Below are positions 36,894 to 47,475 of a stretch of DNA of 64,000 nt, in pieces. The notes beneath the pieces are model-generated. The model was not told the origin of the DNA, did no database searches, and saw nothing but the letters and a program-made list of their open reading frames with translations. Made by a program: the position numbers and the translations under genes. Each line of letters begins with the position of its first letter. The stretch's first letter is position 1. Source of the DNA: Calycina herbarum (lineage: Eukaryota > Ascomycota > Leotiomycetes > Helotiales > Pezizellaceae); the NCBI GenBank assembly GCA_001414485.1, contig LLEY01000046.1, forward strand, positions 1 to 64,000, in the 5' to 3' direction.

Positions 36894-38405
36894 ATGTCTA
36901 ACCCTAACACCCAAAAGCTTGGGAAGCGGAGAGCCCCAGCTCGTCCCCAGGCAGATTGGCTTTTCCCAAACGGCGCAGAGCAACCAAAAGCCGCGGGAAA
37001 ACCTCAAGGTCAAAACCACAAAAGTCAACAAGAGAAGAAGCTCGCAGATGAACTCCTCAAGAATGCCTCCAAGGGATCCTCCGGACCAAAACCCCCTGCG
37101 AAGCTCCTCGATCTCGTCGGCGCATTCCTCGCTGAACACGAGTTCACAAGCACAAGTCGAACACTTCTCACCGAGCGCAAACAGCGAGGAGTCCCAGCAG
37201 AATCGAGCGCGGCCGACACACCTCCACTAAACGCGATCTACGATGAATGGGTTGCAGCGAAGAACGTCAAGGTAACACCTGTCGCAGTAATTAAGGATAA
37301 AAAGAGCAGTGTCAAGGCAGCCAAGGCCACGAAGCCCGTCAAAGCAGCGAAGCAAAAGGCAAAGGTTGAGAGCAGCAGCAGTGAGAGTAGTAGCTCCGAA
37401 AGCTCCGACAGCATTGTCTCTGATGACGATGTGGAGATGGAAGATGCGCCACCAGTCAAGAAGGGTTCTCGAAAGTCTGCGTCTTCATCGTCCTCAGCCT
37501 CGTCGAGCAGCTCAGACAGTGATGCGGATGACGAGAAGGAGGTCCCAGTTGTCAAAGCTCCATCACCAAAATCGAAAACCAATGTCCTGAAACGAAAAGC
37601 TGAATCCAGCAGCGAGTCCTCTTCAGCATCCGACTCCAGCTCAGAAGACGAGGCACCAAAGACGAAAAAGGCAAAAACAAAGCCTGCTTCCCCATCCGCT
37701 AGCGAATCGTCTTCATCATCTTCAGAATCCGATTCGTCCTCTGAATCCGAATCCTCCTCTGAATCCGAATCCTCCTCCGAAGAAGAAAAGAATGTGAAGA
37801 AATCGAAGAAAGCCAAGAGTGAATCTCCTTCTTCTTCATCCTCGGACAGCGAATCTTCCTCAGACTCCAGTAGCGACTCAGATTCTTCCACCAATTCTCT
37901 TGCGCAAAAGACTGCATTGCCAGAATCTGGCTCCGAAACCTCCAGCTCCGATGATAGTTCCAATGATGAAGACAAGAAGGTGTCCCAAAGCTCAGATACA
38001 AGCGCCACACTCTCCGATGCTCCCAAGAAAAGCAGCTCTTCATCCGATTCCTCATCCTCAAGCGATTCCGAAGCCGATTCAAAGCCCAAAAAGAGCAAGA
38101 AGGTCAAGGCTGTTAAGACAGAAATCGTCAAGATGGAAGTTGACCCACCATTGCCTCCTGAGCCAAAGAAGTCATCCAAGAAGTCGAACGTCCCTTTCTC
38201 CCGAATCCCCAAAGACACCAAAGTTGACGACCGCTTGGCAAGCAATGCTTTCGTCCCCTACGACTACGCTCAAAAGGCACACGAGGATCTCATTGTCACA
38301 AAAGGCAAGGGCTTCACCAAGGAGAAGAACAAGAAGAAGAAAGGAAGTTATCGGGGTGGATTCATTGATGTTGAGGGAAAGAAGGGAATTAAATTTGAGG
38401 ATTGA
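36894..38405 (+). CDS. SRP40: SRP40/Nopp140-like nucleolar phosphoprotein
   Basis: Single exon, 503 residues. A LisH-type dimerisation motif lies at about residues 70-95 (L-L-D-L-V-G-A-F-L-A-E-H-E-F). The centre (about 160-410) is alternating Ser-rich acidic and Lys/Ala/Pro basic tracts, the CK2-substrate pattern of Nopp140/Srp40. The C-terminus (about 425-503) is the SRP40_C domain with F-S-R-I-P, D-D-R-L-A-S-N-A-F, G-K-G-F-T-K-E-K-N-K-K-K-K-G-S-Y-R-G-G and I-K-F. Homologues chaperone box C/D and H/ACA snoRNPs between nucleolus and Cajal bodies. The low-complexity repeats produce long antisense frames (37238-38245) that are not genes. Confidence 0.93.
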   Translation: MSNPNTQKLGKRRAPARPQADWLFPNGAEQPKAAGKPQGQNHKSQQEKKLADELLKNASKGSSGPKPPAKLLDLVGAFLAEHEFTSTSRTLLTERKQRGVPAESSAADTPPLNAIYDEWVAAKNVKVTPVAVIKDKKSSVKAAKATKPVKAAKQKAKVESSSSESSSSESSDSIVSDDDVEMEDAPPVKKGSRKSASSSSSASSSSSDSDADDEKEVPVVKAPSPKSKTNVLKRKAESSSESSSASDSSSEDEAPKTKKAKTKPASPSASESSSSSSESDSSSESESSSESESSSEEEKNVKKSKKAKSESPSSSSSDSESSSDSSSDSDSSTNSLAQKTALPESGSETSSSDDSSNDEDKKVSQSSDTSATLSDAPKKSSSSSDSSSSSDSEADSKPKKSKKVKAVKTEIVKMEVDPPLPPEPKKSSKKSNVPFSRIPKDTKVDDRLASNAFVPYDYAQKAHEDLIVTKGKGFTKEKNKKKKGSYRGGFIDVEGKKGIKFED

Positions 38406-40285
38406 TTGAGCGTTGAATAAAGTGTGCAAAAAAGCGAATGGATAGTCTCGAGGCAATTGCGATGGTGGCAAAACTGGAAAAAATGGCGTTATTGGGGATA
38501 GTACTAATTTCGTACTTTTAAAGCGCAGTACAATAGAGCAAATCTATCATACCTTTTTCATTGAACAAACCTGGACAAAGTTGTTTTCAATCTTCCATGT
38601 ATCAAAATTTTGGGTTGTTCATGAGGAAGTTAAAGCGGGACGGGTTATTTTTTTCCATTGCACTGCCTCCTTATCATTTCCTTGTAATTTTTCTAGTCTT
38701 TTCTCGACATGAGAAAGTTCTCATAATTTCTTGTAGTTGCCTAAACTATCATGGCATTATCTCGGGACGATGACTCGCGAAGCTTCTTGGATTTTTAGAA
38801 AATTGTGGCGATGTAATGGTAGCTCCAGACTCTCTTGTAAATATTCTAGATATTAGCTCCGGAGAAAAATGGGTAAACCCTGCCATTACTTGTCATTTGC
38901 CACATCGGTCGACCGTCACTTCGTACAACAACCAATTGGTAACATATCACATAAATTGTCAGTAGATTGGAGAAGTCGTGATCTACTTAGGGAGGCGAAG
39001 GCGCAGGCGCCATAAACCGCAACCAACATTCCACATAAATCTCATTCTTTGTTCTTGACCAACTTATAATGTGTTGGTTTTTCTGTTTGTTCCGGGAATA
39101 ATCAAAGTATCTCTCAAGTACCACAACAATCTACGGTGTGACACACGTCTCATAATTTCCGCTCCCATGTTTCGAGCACATGTGCTAATTAATGAGGCTG
39201 GGGAATTGACACGCGGAGACAAGACAAGTTCGCGAGAGTCATTGATGTTGTGCAGATGATGAACCCTGTTGGTTGCCCGATGATCGGGTTGCTCTGCCTT
39301 TGATACAACCTTGCTCTAGGTCGAATATTGGGGTCCAAATGGTTTAGTTGTTTTGTACAGCCTCGCTTTGAGAGGGGGTAGCCTTGGTTGCTACCTGGAT
39401 ACTTGCTCGGAAAATGTTTAGTTGGTGATGCCAGCGGTCACCCAACGGACAACAGAAATGACCTTATCAGCGGGTAATAGGATACGAGCAGCTTACCAAT
39501 AATTTCGTACAGTGAAGCTGACAGCCGAGAGAGCAGGAGAGAATTCAGAGAAACGTGATATTCACGTGCATTCGAGCCCCCAAGATTCCCGTCGGATCGC
39601 TCCTGCAGGTCCGGAGAGAAAAGTGCAGTGCAAGATGACGGGATTCACAAACTCCCCGCCAACAACAATCACAGAAGCTTCAAGATTATTTGCAAACTTC
39701 CAAATATTTCACCTACAAACCCCTGCTTAATTACACGATCTCGTAACTTGATTCTCTCACCACCATACCCCCGCACCTGGCCCAAATCTGACAACCGCTA
39801 CCGCCAACATCCACTCTCAACTAGAAGGCTGGGGTAATCTTCAACCAATCATCGAACGAGCGCGAAGTGGCTGAGCAGAAAAGACAAGGCAGGACCTGAA
39901 CGAGCTGCACCACAATCGCATCAGCATCATCTTCTTGTCAAAGACCCACGAGCGAGCGAGCGAGCGACTTACCCACTACATAGCTCCCATCCCAAAATAC
40001 TGGACCGCGTCTAACCTAACTCCGCTATGCGTGTTGGTTTCTACGCCGGCAAACTTAAACACAGACAAAGGCCATTATCTCGCAAGCGCAGGCATTGCTG
40101 TACTTGTACCGCCGGATTCAGGAAAGGCTGAATGGGCAGCGGGGATGGGCGTTCTTTGTTCAACCGTTGATAAGAACGGGGACGATCCATCGGAGAGCAA
40201 ATCTCAGAATCATATTCTTTCTGACGGGCCGCATCGACTTCACAAGCTCCCTCGCTTTTCGCGGCCTCAGAACTCCGCCAACGAC
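38406..40285. other. Intergenic region and probable long 5' leader of the deaminase gene
   Basis: About 1.9 kb. 38406-39500 shows no gene. 39500-39930 is C/A-rich and probably promoter or leader. A frame in phase with the deaminase is open from 39935, but its first 117 codons look non-conserved, so they are treated here as leader. Confidence 0.4.
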
Positions 40286-42153
40286 ATGACTCCGGAAGAG
40301 TACAATCGTCTCCGGGAAAACCTTGTGAGAGAAGAAAAAGACCAAGAATTTGACGCAGAATGTGCAAGAAATCCCCTCGATATCGAGAGGAGAGCCGCTC
40401 AGATTGTTCGAGATGTCAGAGCTTATGATCGGGAAAAGACCTTTGGGAAATCATCACCTGACTCGATGGGGGGACCTCAAGCGGAGCACTTTCTGGCGAA
40501 TGTGCATCCCATCAACGAGTCGAAGCTATTCAAAATCGCGAAGAATATGCCAAAAGGAGCGCATCTTCACATTCATTTCAATTCCTGCTTATCAGCAGAG
40601 TTCCTGATCAAGCAGGCAAGGAATATCAAGGCTATGTACATCCGAAGTACTGTGCCTCTGACGTCCGCCGCAAATTTCGAGTCCTCACGGATTTCATTTA
40701 TGGTGATGACGGACCACCAAGCAACTCATGAAAAGCAAAAGGATGGCAGTGAAAAGTTCATTGGTCTGGGGGACATCTTCAAGGGCCGATATATCAGCAA
40801 CACATGGATGCGGTACAGCGACTTTCAAAAAAGATTCGATAACAGTCGCATCACTCCAAACCCTCCTCGTCCCCCACACCAACTTACACGGACCGAGGAT
40901 TGGTTGGTTCAGAAAATGGAGATATCTGAGGAAGAAGCCCATGGAACTCACCAAACAGGCCGTGGGTAAGTCATTGTTCTCGCTAATAATCTTCCTTTTG
41001 GGTCTTTTGGTAGCTAATGATTGGTAGGATTTGGGAGAAATTCAACCACCGGACTCAGATGATGAAAGGCCTATTTGCATACGATTCTGCTTATAGAAAT
41101 TACACGCGGGAATGCATCCGGGATTTTGTCGCTGACAATATTCAATATGCTGAAATTCGGCCAAATTTTATGGCCACAAATACCTTGAAATCAGATGACG
41201 GTGTAGACAACATTGACAACGACGGCATCATGGCCATCATCCAGGAGGAGCTTGCGGCAACAATGAGCGAGCTTGCAGCTGAAAGACAATACTTCGGGGG
41301 GATGAAAGTTATTTACTGCACCCCACGGTCCTTTGACAACAAGCAAGTCGAAAGCCAGCTTTACGATTGTATTAATTTGAAAAGGAAATATGGCGATTTA
41401 CTCTGTGGTAAGTTGCTAAAATTTCAGACAAACAATATGTCGGGAAACTAATAACGGAGTTAGGATTCGATCTTGTCGGTCATGAGGAAATGGGCAATGA
41501 ACTGAATAAGTTTATCCCTGAATTTCTCAGGTTTCGTGAACAGTGCGACGCGGAGAAATTGGACATTCCATTCCTCTTCCACTGTGGCGAAACTTTGGAG
41601 GTTGGTGGCAAAGTTGACGGCAATCTATACGACGCGATTCTTCTGGGATCCAAACGCATAGGGCACGGCTACGCTTTGGCCAGACATCCCCTTCTTATGG
41701 AGAAGTTTAGGGAGAAGAATATTGCGATCGAATCATGCCCAATCTCCAACGAAATTTTGGGGCTCACACCTAATATTGCAGGTCACAACCTTCCAGTTTT
41801 ATTGGCGAACAAAGTTCCTTGCACCATTAATAGCGACAATGCAACTTTTTACAGGTCAGTACCACTCGACCCGATTTTCTCCATCGCAAAATTGACAATT
41901 TAGATCTTCGCTCTCACATGATTTCTACCAGGTTATGATTGGCTCTGAATCCATGAGTTTGTTTGGGTGGAAACAACTTGCGAAGTGGAGTTTGGAACAT
42001 AGCTGTATGGAACCTCCACTGAAGAAAAAGGTCAAGAAGGAATGGGAGAGACGGTGGGAAGATTTCTGCTACTGGATTGTAGAGGAATTTAGCGATGATG
42101 AGCAGTTGGAGGCTTGGCGCACTCCGACCCAGAAGCAGGAGGGCAAGTTGTGA
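40286..42153 (+). CDS. Adenosine deaminase, ADGF/CECR1 (ADA2) type
   Basis: Converts adenosine to inosine in purine salvage. Four exons, 40286-40965, 41028-41407, 41464-41854 and 41904-42153, join to 566 residues, usual for the family. The zinc-binding HxH is in M-P-K-G-A-H-L-H-I-H-F (about residues 93-97). Further motifs are F-H-C-G-E-T, I-G-H-G-Y-A, E-S-C-P-I-S-N-E and S-D-N-A-T-F-Y-R-S-S-L-S-H-D-F; in the last, the usual S-D-D-P reads S-D-N-A. I see no signal peptide at this start, unlike secreted animal ADGFs. Starting at the upstream in-frame ATG (39935) would add 117 unconserved residues and was not chosen. Confidence 0.93.
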
Positions 42154-43478
42154 AGGGATATGTCTTTTGGTCCCGAAACTTCGGTTCACCAACTACTCAA
42201 ACACACCATCAACTCATGAGCCACGAAGAAATGCGACAGCGAGTTCCACGAGCCATACGATATACCAACGATGTCGACATTAGAAGGCATTTCTTTCTTT
42301 CGGCGCAGGACAGATGGGGCAGCATGACATGTCTTGCCATGCGCCTACTGCTGGTAGATGCCGAACCGAACATGCGCTGTTTCCAGTATAGACAGACAGA
42401 CGACGCCGTCCGGGATATCAAGGGATTCCCGCAACACTGGCGCATATTGGATACCCCACGACTCGGTGGGATATGGTGCCGGCCCAATTGTGTTCAGCAT
42501 CCTAGTCTAGAATAGAGTAATTTTGGAAATGGCTAGGCTTCGCAAATCTACCATATACTCTTGACCTTCTGAGTTATCTTTGGGCCTAGGTACGAGGAAG
42601 GACTTGAGATGATGACGAACTGTAATATTATGAGATAGTAGAAAGATAATGATAGCCAGCGAGGACTTTTAATTTATTACGATGAATCATGAACTGCTTT
42701 TTATCCATTTTTGAGGGGGTTTGTGGTTATTTACCGGACGTCGATGCTGATTTTTCTTAAAGAATCGAATCGCTAAACGAAGGTTTGTAGACAGCGAGTC
42801 GAGAAAGCTGAGACATGAAGTGGCTGATCACTGATATGTGACTTTAGGACTTGGGTTGGGGAGCATGAACCCTTTACGATCGAGGAAGTTACAAATTCTC
42901 CAAAGACTTCGTTTATATATCGGATGATTCGGGGATTCACCGTGATTGGTTTATGTTAGTCTTTGAAGCTATTGCTGAATGCAAGTGGTGGGAGTGAAGT
43001 GTGAGTTAGGCTGAAGAGAATGGGAGTTGGTCTTAAACTCTATCGACCACTTTACTTGTTTAAACTCATTTTGAGTAATTATCAGTATTATATTGAACAG
43101 ATATTTATCTAGGTGTGTTGAGTATTTCTCTAGTACTCTATACTTATAAATAAGTTTGAATTTTATTTATTTTATTTCCTTGTTATCAGCGAAAGTAATA
43201 ATTTAATTTATTAGTTGACATACAGGAATTAAGTTAAGATCGCAAGGCAATTTGGAATTAGTGAATAATGTATACCAGGTTGTGGATGGTGAGTAAAGTT
43301 ACTAGAGCAGGTGTGATTCCACGGCTCGTTGAGGCTGGTTTGCGTAGTAAGACTAATTAACCACAACCTGTGTAAGGAGGCATCTATATTTAATCCTAGT
43401 TTGCCATCTTTTCCTCGCTCGTACCATTTGAAATTTTTGGAATTACAACCCAGCAAGCGAAAATACAAACTTCCAAAA
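42154..43478. other. Intergenic region, 1.3 kb
   Basis: Deaminase 3' flank with an open 133-codon plus frame (42114-42515) that overlaps the deaminase end and lacks family features. It is then AT-rich to 43300. Nothing else supported. Confidence 0.4.
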
Positions 43479-44817
43479 ATGTCTTGGTTTTCAACCGAAC
43501 GAGCGGGGAGAGAAGGGTGGAGATTAGATATCGTCTCCCTCCTTGCTGTTATCGGCGAAGGAGCTATGGAATCCCATGTTCAACCTATGACCAGTTCTTG
43601 GACTTGCATTTTACCTCGCATCATACCTGCTCCTCGGGTTCTTTTGAAGTCGAATCGACCTACTAGGATGCCGGAATTTCCGGCAGCTATAGCTGGGGTT
43701 TGGAATGGCACTTCGGTTGGCACGCTTAACTTCTTTCCTAACATTATTCATCCGATTGATGAACTGCCAGCCTTCGCGTTCAGGGTTTTGGAAATTAGAC
43801 ATAAAGATAAAAGTCCACAGGTGACCCGAAGATCATCACCCGAGAAGGAGATGATAGGGAATGTAGTGGAGAACGATGAGATGGAAGCACAACACACAGT
43901 CGGAATGAGACGAAGCGAATCCACACTTAAGCATATCCAACGAGTTGTAACCGAGACCCTCTTCAAACCAAGACCTCATATCCCAACCCAGAGTTTGTCG
44001 CCATTAAACTTGCTCTCGGTTATATCCTGCCTCCTCACGATCGGTCTCTTGATCTTAGCGACAATAATGAAAGACGGAACCGCCTGTCTGGCACTCATAA
44101 CTATCTCCCTCTCCTCCTCGATAGTCGGTTATGCATCATGGTGGTCTCCAATCCTTAAACGACGACCTTTTCAGGGGTATGTTCCGGATGGAGATCTTGC
44201 TATTCGTACGCGGGAGGGTGCGTTTATAATTGTGAAGTGTAACGAAAACGTCGCGCGAGAACTCTACACCGGAACCGAAGAGTGCCACTATTACGTCGGC
44301 CCAAAGCTCTACCGTATCCTCGTCGGTTTTGGAATCTTTTTACTGATGATATCCGTTGTTCTTTTGGGTAACTGCGATTTCCCAATGCAAGCTGCTATTG
44401 GAGGGAGCTACATGGTTTTGAATGGTGCTCTTTGGCTTATTTCGCTTTTGCATAAGGATTGGTTTTGGGATTTGGGGCTGTATGTTGTTAGAGATGTTAC
44501 GCCGAGTGATGCTTTGCATGCTGATGTTACTTTGACAGGAATAGGTGGGGATAGGGATAGAGAGAAAGTTGCTAGCTTTACGAGGACGTTGTGGTATGCG
44601 ATTCGAGAGACGAAGGAGGTGGGGTGGGTGGGTGGGGAAGATGGGTGCTGCGCCGAATACGAAGGAATGGGATGAGTGGCTTGTGGAAGCTGAGCGGGAG
44701 GTGAAGAGGGGAAATCGGGCGTGGAGGGCTGTGAAAAGGAGGGTGGAGTTGGTTGGTGGTGTCACAGCTGGAGAACGGGAGGATCATGTGGGGCACGATT
44801 CTTTGGCTACTAAGTAG
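43479..44817 (+). CDS. Fungal four-span membrane protein, frame broken by a GGGT repeat
   Basis: The frame from ATG 43479 runs to a stop at 44673-44675 (398 residues). Predicted membrane helices lie at about 176-196, 201-221, 279-298 and 303-323. Between helices 2 and 3 is a soluble block with G-D-L-A-I-R-T-R-E-G-A-F-I-I-V-K. After R-E-T-K-E-V-G-W-V the frame enters junk, while an overlapping frame continues as a sensible tail (M-G-A-A-P-N-T-K-E-W-D-E-W-L) to 44817. The break lies in a GGGT tandem repeat (about 44620-44637). One repeat unit fewer would join both parts to 444 residues, so the gene is either frame-shifted by slippage or mis-assembled. Function unknown; likely a plasma or endomembrane protein. 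The N-terminal 100 residues are less certain and could hide an intron. Confidence 0.65.
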
Positions 44818-45175
44818 GTTTGTGTTTCCTGTCATTTTTGTGTGAGGTACTGATATTTTAATAGTCTTTGGGGATTTGCGAAACGCTTTCAGCAGTTTCA
44901 TTTATGAATACTTTGAGGTGAACCTTCACCGGCCCCAAGTTTGTTCAAGTATAAAGAGAGTGCATAAGCGGAATACAAAGATATCACAGAGAGGTAAAAC
45001 ACTTCTGCTGGTAATCTCGAATATAAGTATTTAGCGACAGGATGTATGAGATCTCGAAAACAAAATTTGCTATTGAAAAGACCACTCGAACATCCAGACC
45101 CCCGTGTAAGAACTTTCACCTGTAGGATCAGTGAAAGCACGCATCTTTAGGGATGGCTCATTGAAGTTGATGTGG
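44818..45175. other. Convergent intergenic region
   Basis: 3' flanks of the membrane-protein gene and of the 220-residue orphan gene. No other feature seen. Confidence 0.4.
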
Positions 45176-46118
45176 TTAAGAAACGAGTTCCCAATCCTCA
45201 CCAGCATCACTTTGAATAACCTTCAAGTTTTGACCGAAGCCATCGCCCAAGAAAGTCCCAGATAACAAATCTCCGAATGCAAGGGGGACCGAAGCAGCGC
45301 CCCCAATAACAGAACCAGCTGAGTCCACGGAGATAAAAACTCGAGCTTGGGTGGCTACCGCGACAGTAACTTGATCGGTACCGATGAGGACCGGGGCAGA
45401 AATATTTTTGTCTTTAGCTGTGATGCGGAAGCGAGTTCGGCCTTGGGTAGAGAGAAAAACAGTCCCAGTCCCGTTTGTGAGATACCAATAGAGCTGTGGG
45501 TTGGACTTGGAGCGAATGAAAAAGCTACTTAAGTCTTAACAACTCGGCTGATCAATGAGGAAGGGAGACTTACCTGTTTCCACTAATATGGTCTGTAAAT
45601 TGCTGGTTGGGTGGAACATAACTCAGCACTCGACCACCAAGATCATTCAACAAAGTAACCATGATCCTGTTTTGGAATTGTGGTGCTTGGGAGGCTGTCA
45701 TGAGAGTGGTTTGTGGGTGGACGGTGGAGAATGTGTACCATTCCGGGGTTTTGCGTTCAATTGTTAGGTTCTTGCCTGCGACTTCTCTGCGAAGGATATC
45801 AAAGTCAGTATTGCCAATTCTAGAAGTATGTTTGGGGAAAATGAGGAGGAAGGAGGGATGTGAGGAGGAAATGAGTTGTCTGCTGAGGAAACCAAGTCTC
45901 AGTCCTCCTAAAACAACCCGAAAGAGGAAAAAAGAACTCGGAGAACACCCACCGCCACCATGCATCGATAACTTTGAAGCTCTCGGCAGTTAGGAGATAG
46001 CGATAGTTGTCTTGGTTGGTGGACTTGGTTCTGTTTAGTCGGCTCCTGGTTATAATTTTGGGAGTTTGGAACTATCAATTGGGTGACTCACCCATTTGAC
46101 GTAGGCGTAGAAAACCAT
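45176..46118 (-). CDS. 220-residue orphan protein, possibly beta-rich, with an introner-like intron
   Basis: Four minus-strand exons, 46118-46092, 46023-45953, 45786-45574 and 45527-45176, join in frame to 220 residues. The product starts M-V-F-Y-A-Y-V-K-W. It continues with short repeating strand-like segments (Y-W-Y-L-T-N-G-T, V-F-L-S-T-Q-G-R-T-R-F-R-I, V-F-I-S-V-D-S-A-G) and ends W-E-L-V-S. The pattern hints at a beta-trefoil or similar all-beta fold, which is only a guess. No signal peptide or membrane span. Intron 1 ends in AAG with a CTAAAC branch site close by. Intron 2 (45787-45952) is a near copy of an intron in the HET gene at 56604-56767. Confidence 0.75.
45787..45952 (-). repeat. 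Introner-like element, copy 1 (entire intron)
   Basis: 166-nt intron on the minus strand. It starts GTGGGTGTTCTCCGAGTT and ends in TACTGAC...CGCAG, so it carries its own donor, branch site and acceptor. It aligns end to end with 56604-56767, roughly four of five bases by eye, including the shared AGGTTGTTTTAGGAGGA-like core and CATACTTCTAGAA. The exons on either side are not similar. Confidence 0.85.
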
Positions 46119-46867
46119 AATGATGGGATTTGTCTTTCGTGAAGAATGTTCTCGAGTGGCTGGTTAATGAAACAGATTGGTGAAACAGATTGACCGTGGA
46201 ATTCTCCGAGATATCAACAAGTCTTAAAGAAGTCTCGTACTTATAGCCGCTCTCAACCCCTCCCTGATTGTTACTTCCTTTTTGCTCTCAAACCACCCGA
46301 TTTAAAACCAGCCGAGGTTGAGGAAGAAAGCCAATTGACTTATTATCTTCGTCCCACTCTGTTCCCCTCTCTCAAGTAGCACAGTTTCGTCGCACCAACA
46401 TTGTGGTGCTTGGTGATGAGGGTCAATCGCCAATCAAACTTTCCCAAAGGGTCTTAAGATCGTACCAGTGTTGTAAAACTCTTTTGTACACTATCACTGC
46501 TACACACTTACGAAACCACCCGCTATGTACTTGCATATGGAGGCTTGGCGACGGAGCTTGTTGCATGATGGAACACCTTTGTAGGTGCGAAGATACTCAA
46601 CTCAGATGAAGGAGTGAAGGAGGGTCTTTATAGTTTCAAAGAACTAATTAGAGAAAAGGTGAAGTGTATATGAAGAAAGTTTCTTGACAGAAAGACCTCT
46701 CGCCGAGTCAACTAATACGAGCGAGCCATGGTTGAATATTAAACTCCTAAAAACTAAGCAAAATATCATGCTGCACATATGTAATGCAACCGCAACACCC
46801 CAGATAATTGTTGTGACCACGATAACATTGGTACATCCTGCGTCTCCGTGACTTGTGTATCCAGGCC
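46119..46867. other. Upstream region of the 220-residue gene
   Basis: Promoter side of the minus-strand orphan to about 46400, then unassigned sequence. A 68-codon plus frame (46403-46609) has no supporting features. Confidence 0.35.
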
Positions 46868-47096
46868 AGCGATGGATGCGATAAAGCGGCAGCAAACATT
46901 TCAGGCTCGACCTAGTTCGTTGTTCCGGCTCTTTAGGGTAATTCAAGTAAATTATCCTAGAAGATTTGGACAATTTAAAAACAACCAAAACATTTAGAAC
47001 AATCATCGTCAATTATCCGAAATAATCTAGGTTAATATCTTTTTTAATTCTGTAATCACGAGGGGTAAATGCTGCCGCTTTTGGCGTTCTTGCGAG
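46868..47096. mobile_element. MITE-like inverted-repeat element, copy A
   Basis: About 229 bp with inverted ends: GCGATGGATGCGATAAAGCG at the left, and at the right a sequence whose complement reads CGCAAGAACGCCAAAAGCGG. Inside is a second inverted pair, CGTTGTTCCGGCT...TAGGGTAATTCAAG against ATTTAGAACAATCATCGTC. The same order of motifs recurs at about 49291-49500 and from 50711, so this is a small non-coding repeat family. Confidence 0.6.
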
Positions 47097-47475
47097 TCAG
47101 GAATCAACAGTGCTCGTCACGCTATTCCCAAATAAGCGAGAAAGGAGTTCATATCAGAATATCGAGGTACAATATGTTATCGTAGCAGTCTCTCAGGCAA
47201 TACTTGTGATTGTGTGTAAGTGCCTCTGTCTCCTAACATTGGGAAAACTGCTGTGAAACAAGTAATTCCGTGCGAGCAAAGTGATGCAATTGTAATGGGC
47301 ATACAGAGTCTCAATTTTCGTGAAAAGAAGTCTGAAGAAAGAAAGGAAAATTCGCAAGAGTTATATAAGAGGCACGCAAGACCTACTGGATTTGACGTGC
47401 TTTCATCGAGGAACCAAATTTCTTCTTCGTCTCACTTTGTTTACTATTTACTACCCACTTGTTTTCTCATTAAAC

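Noticed and set aside
37238..38245. 335-codon minus-strand frame
   Set aside because: It is the antisense of the Ser/Glu-rich SRP40 repeats and is open only because of their low-complexity codons.
39935..40285. 117-codon N-terminal extension of the adenosine deaminase
   Set aside because: In frame but of biased, unconserved composition; the ATG at 40286 gives a normal ADGF length and N-terminus.
42114..42515. 133-codon plus-strand frame after the deaminase
   Set aside because: Overlaps the deaminase C-terminus in another frame and resembles no family; likely 3' UTR.
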